From Streptomyces sp. NRRL S-31 (GTDB lineage: Bacteria > Actinomycetota > Actinomycetes > Streptomycetales > Streptomycetaceae), in contig NZ_JOCB01000003.1 in NCBI RefSeq assembly GCF_000718775.1, positions 196,227-260,226 of the forward strand: 64,000 nt of DNA. The letters are read 5' to 3'. The translations under genes were made by a program, and so were the position numbers. Under the pieces are notes generated by a model, which was not told where the DNA came from, searched no databases, and saw only the letters and a list, made by a program, of their open reading frames with translations. This document shows positions 26,742 through 36,009 of this stretch, one piece after another (within the stretch, counting starts at the first letter, position 1; the number at the start of each line of letters is the position of its first letter).

Positions 26742-27404
26742 TCACGGGTGCCCGAGCCGGAAGCCGACTCCCCGGACGGTCGTGATCCACCGGCTGGAGC
26801 CGAGCTTGCCGCGCAGTGTGCTGACGTGCGTGTCGATGGTGCGGCCGTGCGGGGACCACGCGTCGTCCCAGACCTGGGCCATGATCTGGCGCCGGGGGAT
26901 CACGGCGCCCGCCTGTGACGCCAGCAGGTAGAGCAGGTCGAACTCCTTGCGGGTCAGGTCCACCGGTTCGCCGTCCAGAGTGGCGACCCGCGCCTCGGCG
27001 TCGATGCGCAGCGGTCCGTGGGTGATGACCCGGGACCGGCTCTGCGACCTCAGCCGCACCCGGCGCATCACCGCCTCGATGCGGGCCAGCAGTTCACGGA
27101 AGCCGTAGGGCTTGACCAGGTAGTCGTCGGAGCCCGCCTGGAGGCCGAGCACCCGGTCGAGTTCGGAGTCGCGGCCGGTGACGACGATGATCGGGGTGTC
27201 GCTGACGGCCCGGATGCCGCGGCACACCTCCAGTCCGTCCAGGTCGGGCAGGTCGAGGTCGAGCAGGACCAGGTCCGCCTCGTGATGGGCCCGCAGCGCC
27301 TGTGCCCCGGTGGTCGATCCGTGGGTCGTGTAGCCCTGCCTGGCCAGTCCCCGCATCAGGGTGTCGGCGGCGCGCGAGTCGCTCTCGACCACCAGGACGT
27401 TCAT
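26742..27404 (-). CDS. OmpR-family response regulator, atypical acidic pocket (JadR1-like)
   Basis: A 220-residue protein. The receiver domain (1-115) keeps phosphoacceptor Asp49 (LVLLDLDLPDLDG), the Thr of VVTGRD and the Lys of YLVKPYG. The N-terminal acidic pair is Glu7-Ser8 rather than two acids. The winged-helix output domain (130-220) ends TIDTHVSTLRGKLGSSRWITTVRGVGFRLG. No histidine kinase gene is nearby. Atypical OmpR regulators next to butyrolactone receptors activate angucycline and related clusters (JadR1, LndI, Aur1P) and can respond to pathway products instead of phosphorylation. The ATG at 27404 follows GGAGGGG; a longer N-terminal extension is open but lacks such a site. Confidence 0.82.
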   Translation of the reverse strand: MNVLVVESDSRAADTLMRGLARQGYTTHGSTTGAQALRAHHEADLVLLDLDLPDLDGLEVCRGIRAVSDTPIIVVTGRDSELDRVLGLQAGSDDYLVKPYGFRELLARIEAVMRRVRLRSQSRSRVITHGPLRIDAEARVATLDGEPVDLTRKEFDLLYLLASQAGAVIPRRQIMAQVWDDAWSPHGRTIDTHVSTLRGKLGSSRWITTVRGVGFRLGHP

Positions 27405-27586
27405 GGTCCCCTCCGGCTCGCCGCCCGGTGCGGGGCTCGCCCGCTGGGGCGGGAACGCCGGGGAGGGGTGCCGGTGGTGACGCTGGGCCGTGGGTGTGTG
27501 GGCATCCACGCTGTGCCGATTCATCGACCCTCCTGAGACGCATCCCCCGTCAGCATCCTGTGCTGAACGCTCACGACTGCGAAGGT

Positions 27587-27609
27587 ACCAAACAGACTTG
27601 TCTGATTGT
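27587..27609. promoter_or_regulatory. ARE-like operator upstream of the OmpR regulator
   Basis: ACCAAACAGACTTGTCTGATT contains CAGAC-TT-GTCTG, 180 bp before the regulator start and facing the afsA promoter region. It shares a 14-nt core with the operator at 26617-26637. Confidence 0.68.
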
Positions 27610-27922
27610 CAACGAGACCTGCTTTGGCCGGAGCTTGCCCTTCCGTGACTTGAGAGGGGCTCGAAGTGCGCCTGAACCCGCGAACCTGCGCGGGTACGGG
27701 AGTGGCTGTGCGGTGCTTGTGTGGTTGAACAAAAGGCCGGAACGAATCATTCCGGGCGGGTAGGGCGCCAATTACCATGCAGTGCTGCATGGTTATTCAC
27801 CGCAAACAGGTCGGATGGGGTGAATGGTGCGCACGGCTGTGCCGAAGGCCGGATCTGTGCCGTCGGTGAAGGGGTGCGCGAGCAGTCGCGCAAAGAAAGA
27901 GTAAACGGCTACTTGAAATTCC

Positions 27923-27941
27923 GAACTGACATGTCTGTATC
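27923..27941. promoter_or_regulatory. ARE-like operator upstream of the afsA homologue
   Basis: GAACTGACATGTCTGTATC is a weaker palindrome of the same type (TGACATGTCTG core) about 90 bp before the AfsA start. The following TATCTTATG could hold a -10 element. Confidence 0.5.
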
Positions 27942-28028
27942 TTATGAAGTGCAACGCGTCGGCCGCGGGGGAAGCAAGCCGGCGTACGGCTGGTCTCCCC
28001 TGCCCAGGAACTGACAGGAGTGCTGTCC

Positions 28029-29048
28029 ATGCCGTATGTCGCCGGTCGCACCGCCCCTGACCTACGCACACCGCAGCTGACCACCACGGTTCCGCGTGAG
28101 TACGTGCACCGGGCCGCGGTGTCGGAGGTTTTCCTGACCGGGTGGAGAGCCGACCCCGTCGGCTCTCCGGACCCCTCCTTCACCGTCACCGCGCAGTGGC
28201 CCCGCAGCCACGCCCTCTTCGCCCGCGAGGGCGGCTACCAGGACCCGATGCTCCTCCTGGAGTCCGTCCGCCAGACCGGCTCCCTGCTCGCCCACGCCGA
28301 GTTCGGCGTGCCCTTCGGCCACCAGTTCGTGATGTCCGACCTCACGGCGCACGCCGAGCCCGCCCTGCTCGTCGCGGGCCCCACCCCCACCGAGACCGAA
28401 CTGCGCACCGTCTGCCGGGACATCACCCGCCGCGACGGTCGGCTCACCGCCATGCGGTACGACGTCACCGTGCTGCGCGACGGCGTACCGCTCGGCACCG
28501 CGACGGCGGCGTTCCGGTGCATGAGCCCGGCCGTCTACCGCCGGGTGCGCGGCGAGCGGCCCACCCTCGCGCGCGGCGCGACGCCCCCGGCCGTCGCCCC
28601 GTTCGCGGTCGGCCACACCAGCGCGCGGCACGTCGTCCTCGCCGTACCCGAACCCGCGCCCCCCGCCCCGACCCTGCCCCACCTCCGCATCCAGCCCTGG
28701 GCCCAGCCCCGGGCCCGGCCCGTGCCCGGCGCCCGGGGCCGCTGGGAACTGCGGGTCGACACCGAGCACCCGACCTACTTCGACCATCCCGTCGACCATG
28801 TGCCGGGCATGGTGCTGCTGGAGGCCGCCCGGCAGGCCGCGCACGCCTCCACCGGACTCCCCGACGCGCTCGTGCTCGGGGTGCGCGGCGCCTTCGCCCG
28901 CTACGCCGAACTGGACGCCCCCTGCTGGATCGAGGCGCACCCGGAGCCGGCCGGCGCCGACGGCGACGTACGGGTGCGGGTGACCGGCACCCAGCAGCGG
29001 CAGACCGTGTTCACCGCCGATCTCATGGTGCGGCCCCGCACCCGCTGA
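28029..29048 (+). CDS. AfsA/ScbA-type gamma-butyrolactone biosynthesis enzyme
   Basis: A 339-residue protein with two AfsA hotdog-like repeats. The first contains VHRAAVSEVFLTGW, YQDPMLLLESVRQTG and HAEFGVPFGHQFVM; the second DHPVDHVPGMVLLEAARQAA. AfsA condenses dihydroxyacetone phosphate with a beta-ketoacyl-ACP to start butyrolactone signal synthesis. Start ATG 28029 with AGGAG upstream. It is followed 25 bp on by an SDR likely to act in the same pathway and faces the OmpR regulator. An ARE-like site in its promoter suggests repression by the receptor until the signal accumulates. Confidence 0.92.
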   Translation: MPYVAGRTAPDLRTPQLTTTVPREYVHRAAVSEVFLTGWRADPVGSPDPSFTVTAQWPRSHALFAREGGYQDPMLLLESVRQTGSLLAHAEFGVPFGHQFVMSDLTAHAEPALLVAGPTPTETELRTVCRDITRRDGRLTAMRYDVTVLRDGVPLGTATAAFRCMSPAVYRRVRGERPTLARGATPPAVAPFAVGHTSARHVVLAVPEPAPPAPTLPHLRIQPWAQPRARPVPGARGRWELRVDTEHPTYFDHPVDHVPGMVLLEAARQAAHASTGLPDALVLGVRGAFARYAELDAPCWIEAHPEPAGADGDVRVRVTGTQQRQTVFTADLMVRPRTR

Positions 29049-29073
29049 GCCGACCGCCACCGGGAGACACCGC

Positions 29074-30000
29074 ATGCCTCCGACCATCCTGATCACCGGC
29101 GCCGCGGGCTTCGTGGGCGGCCACGTCACCCGTGAGGCCCGCCGGCTCCGGGTCCGGCTCCGGCTCGTGCGACACCACCGCACCCCGCTCGCCCCCACCG
29201 CCGACGTCGTGCGCGCCGACCTGGTGGACCCCGGCAGCCTGCGCGGCATCTGCGACGGCGTCGACGTCCTCGTCCACTGCGCCGCGCGGATCGGCGGCGA
29301 CACCGAGACCAACGAGGCGGTCAACGCCCGCGGCACGGCGGCGCTGGTCGCCGAGGCCCGGCGGGCCGGCGTCCGGCGCGTCGTCCAGCTCAGCACCGCC
29401 TCCGTCTACGGCAGGGGGACCTTCCGCGGCAGCCGCCCGGAGGACCTCGTACGCAACCCGGCGTCGGTGACCTCCCGGACCCGGGCCGCCGCGGAGGACG
29501 CCGTGCTGGGGGCCGGCGGGATCGTCCTGCGCCCGCACCTCGTCTACGGGGCCGGCGACGCCTGGGTGGGTCCGGGGCTGGCCCGGATCCTGCGCGCGCT
29601 GCCGGGCACCGTGGACGGGTGGCCGGCCCGCACCTCGATGATCGCGGTCACCGACCTGGCCCGGCTGCTGGTGGCCGCCGCGCTCGCGCCGGACGGCGGG
29701 CTGACCCGGTCCGTCTACCACGCCGCGCACCCCGAGCCGGTCGCCGTGTCCGCGCTGCTGCGGGCCGTCGCCGAGTGCGGGTCGATCGCCTGGCCGCGGA
29801 CCCGGATCGGCGCGGAGCGGGCCCGGGCGGTCCTCGCGGAGCACGGGCAGCCGCCGTCGGCGCTGGACATGCTGACGACCGACCACGTCTTCGACAGCGG
29901 CCCGCTCTGGTCCGACCTCCGCCAGTCGCCCGGGGCCCCCTTCCCCGCGGGGTTCCGCCGGGAGGCCGACTGGTACCGGGAGGCGCTGCGGGCCGGGTGA
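29074..30000 (+). CDS. NAD(P)-dependent epimerase/dehydratase-type SDR
   Basis: A 308-residue extended SDR: Rossmann motif TILITGAAGFVGGHVT at the N-terminus, DVLVHCAARIGG, LSTASVYGRGTF and RPHLVYGAGDAW. The usual YxxxK catalytic pair is not obvious: after STASVYG the expected Lys position is within RNPASVTSRTRA, so the catalytic residue may differ. It lies 25 bp after the afsA homologue and is probably co-transcribed. SDRs next to afsA genes perform later steps of butyrolactone formation (BarS2/JadW2 role); that role is inferred from position. Confidence 0.7.
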   Translation: MPPTILITGAAGFVGGHVTREARRLRVRLRLVRHHRTPLAPTADVVRADLVDPGSLRGICDGVDVLVHCAARIGGDTETNEAVNARGTAALVAEARRAGVRRVVQLSTASVYGRGTFRGSRPEDLVRNPASVTSRTRAAAEDAVLGAGGIVLRPHLVYGAGDAWVGPGLARILRALPGTVDGWPARTSMIAVTDLARLLVAAALAPDGGLTRSVYHAAHPEPVAVSALLRAVAECGSIAWPRTRIGAERARAVLAEHGQPPSALDMLTTDHVFDSGPLWSDLRQSPGAPFPAGFRREADWYREALRAG

Positions 30001-30045
30001 GCGGGGCGCCGGGGGTGCGGGGCGCCGGGGGTGCGGGACGCGCCG

Positions 30046-30897
30046 TCAGCGGGGCGTCCCGCGCGCGTCCAGGGTGCGGGCCACGTCCTCGCCGTGGTAG
30101 TACGTCCGGCCGTGGCGCCGGCAGCGGCGCCACTCGGACCGGCACGCGTGGCGGTAGGCGCCGCCGGTCGAGATGCCCCACAGCCGGGCGATGTCGGCCG
30201 CGGTCAGCCACCGCACCGTCCTGGCCGGCGGGGCGCCCGCCGCATCCGGCGCGTCGTCCAGGCGGCGGCTCAGCCGGAGCCACTCATGGCCCTGCCAGTG
30301 GTGCGCGGGGTCCCGGTCGCAGCGGATCACGGCCGCCGCCGGGCTCTGCCGTGCCGCCAGCACCGCGGTCAGCGCGCCCGCGCAGCCCCGCTCCACGCAC
30401 GCGCCGACCCGCACCCGCCGCCGCACCTCCGGATCGACCACCCGGCGGGCCCGGCGCACCAGCCGGTCCAGTTCGGCGGAGAACTCGCCCGCCGCGTCGT
30501 GCGCCGGCAGCCACCGCAGGTGCCCGGCGAGGAACGCGCACAGCGACGGCACCGCCCGCGGGGGAGCGGGCACCGCGCGTTCCGTCACCACCGCGCCGGC
30601 CCACGAGCCCAGCACCGCCAGGATCTCGGTGCGCACCTCGGCCGCGTGGGCGTTGAAGGGCAGGCCGCGCGGCGGACCGCCGGTCGTCCGCGGCCGGGTC
30701 CGGTCCCGGCCGCCGCCGTCGAGCAGCCGGCCGCAGGACTCGTACAGGTCCGGCAATCGGCGCAGCGCGTCCGCCAGCCGTGCCACGCAGTCCGGGCACA
30801 GGCGCCGGCCCGGCGCGGGCCGCCGTCCCCCGGCGCAGCCGGCACCGGCGCACACCCGGGCTGCCGGCCGGGTCCGGGTCGCCGTCGCGCTCGTCAC
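30046..30897 (-). CDS. hypothetical protein with Cys/His clusters and C-terminal excisionase-like HTH
   Basis: A 283-residue protein. The N-terminus holds CAGAGCAGG and LCPDCVARL, a likely zinc site. The middle is helical, with RVRVGACVERGCAGAL and a Cys-Asp-x-Asp-x3-His segment (IRCDRDPAHHW). The C-terminus (about 228-280) is a MerR/excisionase-type helix-turn-helix: LTAADIARLWGISTGGAYRHA then a basic HGRTYYHGEDVARTL. I know this only as a recurring actinobacterial architecture without assigned function. The GTG at 30897 follows GGGGGAGA. It is the last gene of a leftward operon that begins at or upstream of the ABM gene. Confidence 0.6.
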   Translation of the reverse strand: MTSATATRTRPAARVCAGAGCAGGRRPAPGRRLCPDCVARLADALRRLPDLYESCGRLLDGGGRDRTRPRTTGGPPRGLPFNAHAAEVRTEILAVLGSWAGAVVTERAVPAPPRAVPSLCAFLAGHLRWLPAHDAAGEFSAELDRLVRRARRVVDPEVRRRVRVGACVERGCAGALTAVLAARQSPAAAVIRCDRDPAHHWQGHEWLRLSRRLDDAPDAAGAPPARTVRWLTAADIARLWGISTGGAYRHACRSEWRRCRRHGRTYYHGEDVARTLDARGTPR

Positions 30898-30931
30898 GTC
30901 ATCTCCCCCTGGCTGATGGTCACGGAACGGG

Positions 30932-31615
30932 TCAGGCCGCGGTGTGCGAGCGGACCACGCGGAAGGTGTTGTACTCCCAGTCCCGGGTCAGCTTCCGGGC
31001 CCGGTCGCGGGAGGCCCGTACGTCCTCGGGCCACCGCTCCTCCGGCACCTGGTGGAAGGCCCGGTACGCCTCCTCGCTCTCCCACTGCGCGTAGTTGACG
31101 ACGAAGGTGCCGTCCAGGCCGCGCAGCACGCTGTGCGAGCGGTAGCCCGGCAGCAGGTGCACCCACTCCTCGCGCGGCCGGGTCAGCTCCGCGACCAGCG
31201 CGTCCTGGTCCGCCGGAGCCACCCACTGGATCGCGATGGAGGTCCAGTCGTCCCGCTCGGCGGTGACGTCGACCGGGCCGGTGACGGACGGGGCCCGCTG
31301 CACCGAGACCGGTTCGGCGGCGAGCACCCGGTGCCGGCCGGCCAGGCCGCCCAGCTGGAGCAGCTCGCGCTGGTGGGCGTCGCCGGCGTGGTGGGCGCGC
31401 AGGTCGGCGACGGTGCGCCACCGGGTGAGGGCGGCGACACCGGCCCGGGTGTGCGCCGCGTGCAGGGCGGCCGAGTGCCGGCCCGGGTGGGCGGTGGTGT
31501 CGTGGGAGTGGCCGAGCAGGCCGAGCAGTTTCTCCTGCCCGGTCCAGTCCTGCTCGGCGAGTGTCAGCCAGTCCAGGGCGACGGCCGAAGCGCCGTCCGG
31601 ATCGAGGACGAGCAT
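30932..31615 (-). CDS. tandem ABM-type monooxygenase of the cluster
   Basis: A 227-residue protein with two ABM-like halves. The first is poorly conserved; the second is clear (SIAIQWVAPADQDALVAEL, LPGYRSHSVLRGLDGTFVVNYAQWESEEAYRAFHQ). Relatives in aromatic polyketide clusters (ActVA-ORF6 type) oxidise anthrones to quinones without cofactors, so quinone formation is a reasonable guess. ATG 31615 has TAAGGAG upstream. It lies in a head-to-tail leftward run with the MBL enzyme, flavin reductase, CLF and KS genes. Confidence 0.7.
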   Translation of the reverse strand: MLVLDPDGASAVALDWLTLAEQDWTGQEKLLGLLGHSHDTTAHPGRHSAALHAAHTRAGVAALTRWRTVADLRAHHAGDAHQRELLQLGGLAGRHRVLAAEPVSVQRAPSVTGPVDVTAERDDWTSIAIQWVAPADQDALVAELTRPREEWVHLLPGYRSHSVLRGLDGTFVVNYAQWESEEAYRAFHQVPEERWPEDVRASRDRARKLTRDWEYNTFRVVRSHTAA

Positions 31616-31660
31616 GGTGGCTCCTTAAGCGGGAGGGAGAGGGTGGGTGCGGGGCGCGGG

Positions 31661-32584
31661 TCAGGCCGCGCAGGCGGGCAGACCGCCGTGGTAGGCGACC
31701 ATCTCGGCGAACAGCTCCTCGATGTCGAGCCAGTGGCCGGGTTCGGCGCCCGCCGCCTCGGCGTAGGCGCGGTGCAGGTTCGGCACCAGCCGTTCGCTGT
31801 CGAGGAGGTGGGCGTACGGTCCGGCTCCGGCCTCGCGTGCCGTCTGCAAGGGGGTCAGCCCGGCGGCGGTGCCCTCGGCGGCCAGCCGCTGCACGTACCG
31901 CAGATAGCCGGCGCTCTCGTCGAGGATCTCCGGTCCGCCGACCGGGCCATGGCCGGAGACGACGGTCTCGGGGTCCAGGGCCCGCAGCCGCTCGATCACC
32001 GCCAGGGACCCGGCGACCGATCCGGTGAGGCAGAACGGGGTGGCCCCGGACATCACCACGTCACCGGCGAACAGCACCCGCTGGCGCGGCAGCCACACCA
32101 CGGTGTCGTTGCGGGTGTGCGCGGTGCCCAGGTGCATCAGCTCGGCCGGGGTGTCGCCGAGGTGCAGGGTGAGCCGGTCCCGGTAGGTCAGCGAGGGCAG
32201 TTCCACGCTGACGTCGCCCCAGCAGACCTCGGGCCACAGCCCGGTCAGGTGCAGCCCGGCCAGGTCCATCTCGGCGCGGGTCGCCTCGTGCGAGACGATC
32301 ACCGCCTCGTCGGCGAAGAACCGGTTGCCGAAGGTGTGGTCGCCGTGCGGATGGGTGTTGACCACGAACCGGGGGGCGCGCGGACTCACCGCGGACACGG
32401 CCCGCCGCAGCGCCCCGGCCCGGGCCTCGGTGGCCGCGGTGTCGATCAGCGCGGGGCGGTCCCCCGAGGTGATCAGGCCCGCGTTGTTCAGGCACCAGCC
32501 GCCGTCGGGCTGGACGTAGGCGTGGACGTCTTCGGCCACCTCCCGCAGATGCGGTTCGGCCGTGCCATGGGTGTGAAGGCTCAA
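31661..32584 (-). CDS. metallo-beta-lactamase-fold hydrolase
   Basis: A 307-residue MBL-fold enzyme with the zinc motif THPHGDH (HxHxDH) near residue 84, a following VIVSHEATRAEM, ELMHLGTAHTRNDTVVWLP, LFAGDVVMSG and VVSGHGPVGGP. The start is a TTG at 32584 with AGGAG six bases upstream. In type II PKS clusters, MBL proteins act as thioesterase/cyclase-like or lactone-forming hydrolases, or in tailoring; the exact step cannot be read from sequence. It lies 28 bp after the flavin reductase gene in the same leftward operon. Confidence 0.78.
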   Translation of the reverse strand: MSLHTHGTAEPHLREVAEDVHAYVQPDGGWCLNNAGLITSGDRPALIDTAATEARAGALRRAVSAVSPRAPRFVVNTHPHGDHTFGNRFFADEAVIVSHEATRAEMDLAGLHLTGLWPEVCWGDVSVELPSLTYRDRLTLHLGDTPAELMHLGTAHTRNDTVVWLPRQRVLFAGDVVMSGATPFCLTGSVAGSLAVIERLRALDPETVVSGHGPVGGPEILDESAGYLRYVQRLAAEGTAAGLTPLQTAREAGAGPYAHLLDSERLVPNLHRAYAEAAGAEPGHWLDIEELFAEMVAYHGGLPACAA

Positions 32585-32612
32585 CTCGATCTCCTGGTGC
32601 GGGCCGGCCCGG

Positions 32613-33116
32613 TCATGCGGGTGCCGCCAGGGCCGGGCTGCCGGCGGGCCGGGTGAAGAGGCGGTTGTGGTAGACGAGGGGGTCGGCGCCGCCCACCGAG
32701 ACCTGCTGGACGCGGCCGACGAGGATGCTGTGGTCGCCGCCGTCCAGCACGTCGTGCAGGGCGCAGGCCAGCCGCGCCGTCGCGTCGGGCAGTCCGGGCA
32801 GGCCCAGCTCGCAGGGCTCCATGGAGCTGCCGGCGAACTTGTCGGCGCCGGACCGGGCGAAGCCGGCGGCGACACCGGCCTGGCCGGCCGCCAGCACGTT
32901 CACCAGGAACCGGTCGGCGGTGACGAACGCCTCGTGGCAGGAGGCCGACTTGGCGGGGCACACCAGCACGAGCGTCGGGTCGAGGGACAGCGAGGAGAAG
33001 GAGCTGGCGGTGAATCCCCAGCGGCGTCCGCTCGGGTCCACGGTGGTCACGATGGTGACCGGGGCGGGCACATGGGCCATGGCGCGGGTGAAGTCCGCGG
33101 GGTCGACGGTGGGCAA
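32613..33116 (-). CDS. flavin reductase (ActVB-like)
   Basis: A 167-residue flavin reductase domain protein: FTRAMAHVPAPVTIVTT, WGFTASSFSSLSLDPTLVLVCPAKSASCH, RFLVNVLAAGQ and HSILVGRVQQVSV. It would supply reduced FMN to a two-component hydroxylase; the ActVA-ORF5-like protein at 50.4 kb is the obvious partner, as in actinorhodin dimerisation and hydroxylation. The start is a TTG at 33116 after GGAGG. Full length for the family. Confidence 0.85.
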   Translation of the reverse strand: MPTVDPADFTRAMAHVPAPVTIVTTVDPSGRRWGFTASSFSSLSLDPTLVLVCPAKSASCHEAFVTADRFLVNVLAAGQAGVAAGFARSGADKFAGSSMEPCELGLPGLPDATARLACALHDVLDGGDHSILVGRVQQVSVGGADPLVYHNRLFTRPAGSPALAAPA

Positions 33117-33260
33117 CGGTCCTCCGGCTGTCGGAAGCTGACGGGGTCAGGGAGGTTCGTCCGGATCGGCGGTCCAGTGCTCCGATCCGGGGAGACCCCC
33201 TGGGGCCGGCCGGTGTCCGCCCGCCCGGCCGGGCGGGCGGACACCGGCGCGGGGGCCGGC

Positions 33261-34529
33261 TCAACCCGCGGCGCGCACCACCGCGGCCGAGTTGAAACCG
33301 CCCCGGCCCCGGGCGAGCACCAGGGCCGTACGCAGTCCGCCGGCCGGCCGGCGGACCTCGGTGACCAGGTCGACCGGGCAGTCCGCGGCCGGGGCGCCGA
33401 CGTGCACGGTCGGCGGGATGACCTGGTCGCGCAGGGACAGCAGGGCGGCTGCCAGGTCGAGTGCGGCACCGCCCGCGGCCAGCCGGCCCGTCATGGTCTT
33501 CGGCGCCGTCACCGGCACACCGCCCGCCCCGAAGAGCCCGGCGAGGGCCTCGGCCTCCGCGCGGTCGGCGGTCCGGCGCCCGGCGGCGTCGGCGAACACC
33601 ACGTCCACGTCGGCCGGGGACAGCCCGGCGTCCCGCAGGGCCAGTTCGGCGGCGTCCCGGAGCCGGGGCGCGCCGCCGGAGCCCGGGGCCGGATCGAAGG
33701 TGGCCGCGCAGCCGGCCACCGTGCCGTAGACCCGGGCACCGCGCGCGGCGGCGGCGTCGGCGTCCTCCAGCACCAGCAGCGCGCCGCCCTCGCCGGCCAC
33801 ATGACCGGAGGCGTCCGCGGAGAACGGCAGGAAGGCCCGGGCCGGATCGCCGGCCTCGGTCAGTTCGCCGCCCGCCAGCTGCGCGGCCCAGCCCCACGGG
33901 CACAGCGCGGAGTCCACGCCGCCGGTGACCAGCAGCCGGACGCCGCGGCGGATCTGGCGCCGGGCCTGTGCCACGGCGTCCAGGCCGCCGGCCTGTTCGG
34001 TGACCAGCACCCCGCTGGGGCCGCGCAGTCCGTGCCGGATGGAGATCTGCCCGGTGTTGACGGCGTAGAACCAGGCGAAGGACTGGTAGGCGCTGACGTA
34101 CTGGCCGCCCTGGCTCCACAGCGCCTGGAGTTCGCGCTGGCCGAACTCGAAACCGCCCGCGGAGGCGGCGGTGACCACACCGGCCGCGTAGTCGGGGAGT
34201 TCCGCCGGTTCGACGCCGGCGTCGGCGAGCGCCTCGTCGGCGGCGGCCAGCGCCAGCCGGGTCATGTGGTCGGTCTGCGGCAGCAGCCGGCTGGGCACGT
34301 GTTCCTCGGGCACGAAGTCCCGGATCTCGCCGGCCAGCCGCGCCGGGTACCGCGCGGCGTCGAACCGGGTGACCGGGCCGATGCCGCTCTCGCCGCGCAG
34401 CGCGGCCGCCCACCAGGCCCGGGTGCCGAGCCCGTTCGGGGCGGTGACGCCGATGCCGGTGACCACGGGCGCGGCGTGGGGCGTGGCGCGGTCCGCCGTG
34501 CGGTCCGCCTCGGTGGCGTACGTGGTCAT
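33261..34529 (-). CDS. type II polyketide chain length factor (KS-beta)
   Basis: A 422-residue decarboxylating ketosynthase homologue. The active-site Cys is replaced by Gln179 in [12 protein letters not shown], the hallmark of CLF. Other landmarks: [55 protein letters not shown] and GRGGFNSA. It pairs with KS-alpha to set chain length and drive malonyl decarboxylation. Its ATG overlaps the KS-alpha stop by 4 nt. No ACP gene follows; the next gene downstream is the flavin reductase after a 144-bp gap. Confidence 0.95.
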   Translation of the reverse strand: MTTYATEADRTADRATPHAAPVVTGIGVTAPNGLGTRAWWAAALRGESGIGPVTRFDAARYPARLAGEIRDFVPEEHVPSRLLPQTDHMTRLALAAADEALADAGVEPAELPDYAAGVVTAASAGGFEFGQRELQALWSQGGQYVSAYQSFAWFYAVNTGQISIRHGLRGPSGVLVTEQAGGLDAVAQARRQIRRGVRLLVTGGVDSALCPWGWAAQLAGGELTEAGDPARAFLPFSADASGHVAGEGGALLVLEDADAAAARGARVYGTVAGCAATFDPAPGSGGAPRLRDAAELALRDAGLSPADVDVVFADAAGRRTADRAEAEALAGLFGAGGVPVTAPKTMTGRLAAGGAALDLAAALLSLRDQVIPPTVHVGAPAADCPVDLVTEVRRPAGGLRTALVLARGRGGFNSAAVVRAAG

Positions 34530-35797
34530 GCGGCGGCTCCCAGGCGCGGGCGGGTCAGGATCATCGCGCTCTGGAACCCGCCGAAGCCGCTGCCGACGCT
34601 CAGCACGGTGTCGGTGCGCTGCCGGCGGGCCACCAGCGGCGTGTAGTCCAGGTCGCAGGCGGGGTCGCTCTCGTGCAGGTTCGCGGTGGGCGGCACGGTG
34701 TCGTGCTCGATGGCCAGGGCGCTGGCGGCCACCTCCAGGGAACCGATGGCGCCGAGGGAGTGACCGATCATCGACTTGATGGAGCTGACCGGGACCCGGT
34801 AGGCGTGGTCGCCCAGGCTGCGCTTGAACGCGGCGGTCTCGTGCCGGTCGTTCTGCTTGGTGCCGGAGCCGTGGGCGTTGACGTAGTCGACGGCGGTGGG
34901 GTCCAGCCGGGCCTCGTCGAGGGCGATCCGGATCGCCTCGGCCATCTCCCGGCCGTCGGGGCGCAGACCGGTCATGTGGTAGGCGTTGCAGCGGCTGGCG
35001 AACCCGGCGATCTCCGCGTAGACGTGGGCGCCGCGCCGCCGGGCGCTCTCCAGTTCCTCCAGCACCAGGACGGCCGACCCCTCGCCGAGCACGAAGCCGT
35101 TACGGGTGGCGTCGAAGGGGCGGGAGGCGGTCTCCGGTTCGTCGTTGCGCGGGGAGGTGGCCTTGATGGCGTCGAAACAGGCCACGGTGATCGGGGAGAT
35201 GGGCGCCTCGGTGGCACCGGCGATCATCACGTCGGCGCTGCCCTCGCGGATCAGCTCGACGGCGTGCCCGAGGGAGTCCAGGCCCGAGGTGCAGCCGGTC
35301 GACACCATCGACACCGGGCCCTGGGCGTGGGTGCGCCAGGCCACCTCGGCCGCCATCGAGCTGGGCACGAAGTAGTCGAACAGGTGCGGTACGGCGAGGG
35401 TGTGGTCCACCTCCCAGCTGCTGCCGCCGCGGCTGACCACGTTGTACTCGGTGTCCAGGCCCATGGTGCAGCCGACCGCGCTGCCCAGGGTGACGCCGGT
35501 GCGGGTGGGGTCGAGCCGGTCCGGTTCCAGGCCGCTGTCCCGGATCGCCTCGTCGGCGCTGACGACGGCGAACTGGGCGGCGCGGTCGAGGCGTTCGGCC
35601 TCCTCGGGGGTGAAGCCGTGCGCCAGCGGGTCGAAGTCGGCCTCCGCGGCGATGCGGGAGCGGAACGGGGAGGCGTCGAAGAGGGAGATGGACCGGGTCG
35701 CGGTCCGGCCCGAGGTGAGCAGGGACCAGAACTCCTTGGTCCCCACGCCCCCCGGTGCGACCACGCCGATCCCGGTGATGACGACGCGACGGCTCAT
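34526..35797 (-). CDS. type II polyketide ketosynthase (KS-alpha)
   Basis: A 423-residue KS with catalytic Cys169 ([14 protein letters not shown]), His in [14 protein letters not shown] and His in [11 protein letters not shown]. The N-terminus [22 protein letters not shown] and the ending [15 protein letters not shown] are very close to ActI-ORF1, as remembered. It condenses malonyl-ACP units with the CLF. The ATG at 35797 begins the MSRRVVITG form. The 245-bp gap to the divergent glycosyltransferase carries candidate SARP sites in both directions. The minimal PKS lacks an adjacent ACP here. Confidence 0.96.
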   Translation of the reverse strand: MSRRVVITGIGVVAPGGVGTKEFWSLLTSGRTATRSISLFDASPFRSRIAAEADFDPLAHGFTPEEAERLDRAAQFAVVSADEAIRDSGLEPDRLDPTRTGVTLGSAVGCTMGLDTEYNVVSRGGSSWEVDHTLAVPHLFDYFVPSSMAAEVAWRTHAQGPVSMVSTGCTSGLDSLGHAVELIREGSADVMIAGATEAPISPITVACFDAIKATSPRNDEPETASRPFDATRNGFVLGEGSAVLVLEELESARRRGAHVYAEIAGFASRCNAYHMTGLRPDGREMAEAIRIALDEARLDPTAVDYVNAHGSGTKQNDRHETAAFKRSLGDHAYRVPVSSIKSMIGHSLGAIGSLEVAASALAIEHDTVPPTANLHESDPACDLDYTPLVARRQRTDTVLSVGSGFGGFQSAMILTRPRLGAAA

Positions 35798-35897
35798 GGG
35801 GTGTCCTTCACGAGTGAGTCCTCCTTGCGGGGCTCGGCCTGCGGGCCGGCCACGCTGCGTAGGGCCGGGGCCGATGCCCGAGCTTCGGCACCCGCGC

Positions 35898-35912
35898 TTG
35901 ACTGGAGGTCGA
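35898..35912 (-). promoter_or_regulatory. candidate SARP site upstream of KS-alpha
   Basis: On the minus strand TCGACCT-CCAG-TCAAGCG repeats a TCRA core with 11-bp spacing, about 100 bp before the KS-alpha ATG. ActII-ORF4/DnrI-type activators bind such heptamer repeats. Confidence 0.5.
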
Positions 35913-35993
35913 GACCCGGTGGTGCCGTGGCGGAGCGGGCCGTGGGCGCACCGCACCGGGCCGTGCCCGGGCGGCCGGGGCCGGGTGCGGGGG

Positions 35994-36009
35994 TCGAGGA
36001 CGGTTCGAG
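35994..36009 (+). promoter_or_regulatory. candidate SARP site upstream of the glycosyltransferase
   Basis: TCGAGGACGGTTCGAG places two TCGAG cores exactly 11 bp apart, 34 bp before the ATG at 36043. Confidence 0.5.

Noticed and set aside
30000..30045. Repeated GGGGCGCCGGGGGTGC units after the SDR gene
   Set aside because: Two copies of a GC-rich 16-mer; no evidence beyond base composition, at most a weak terminator.
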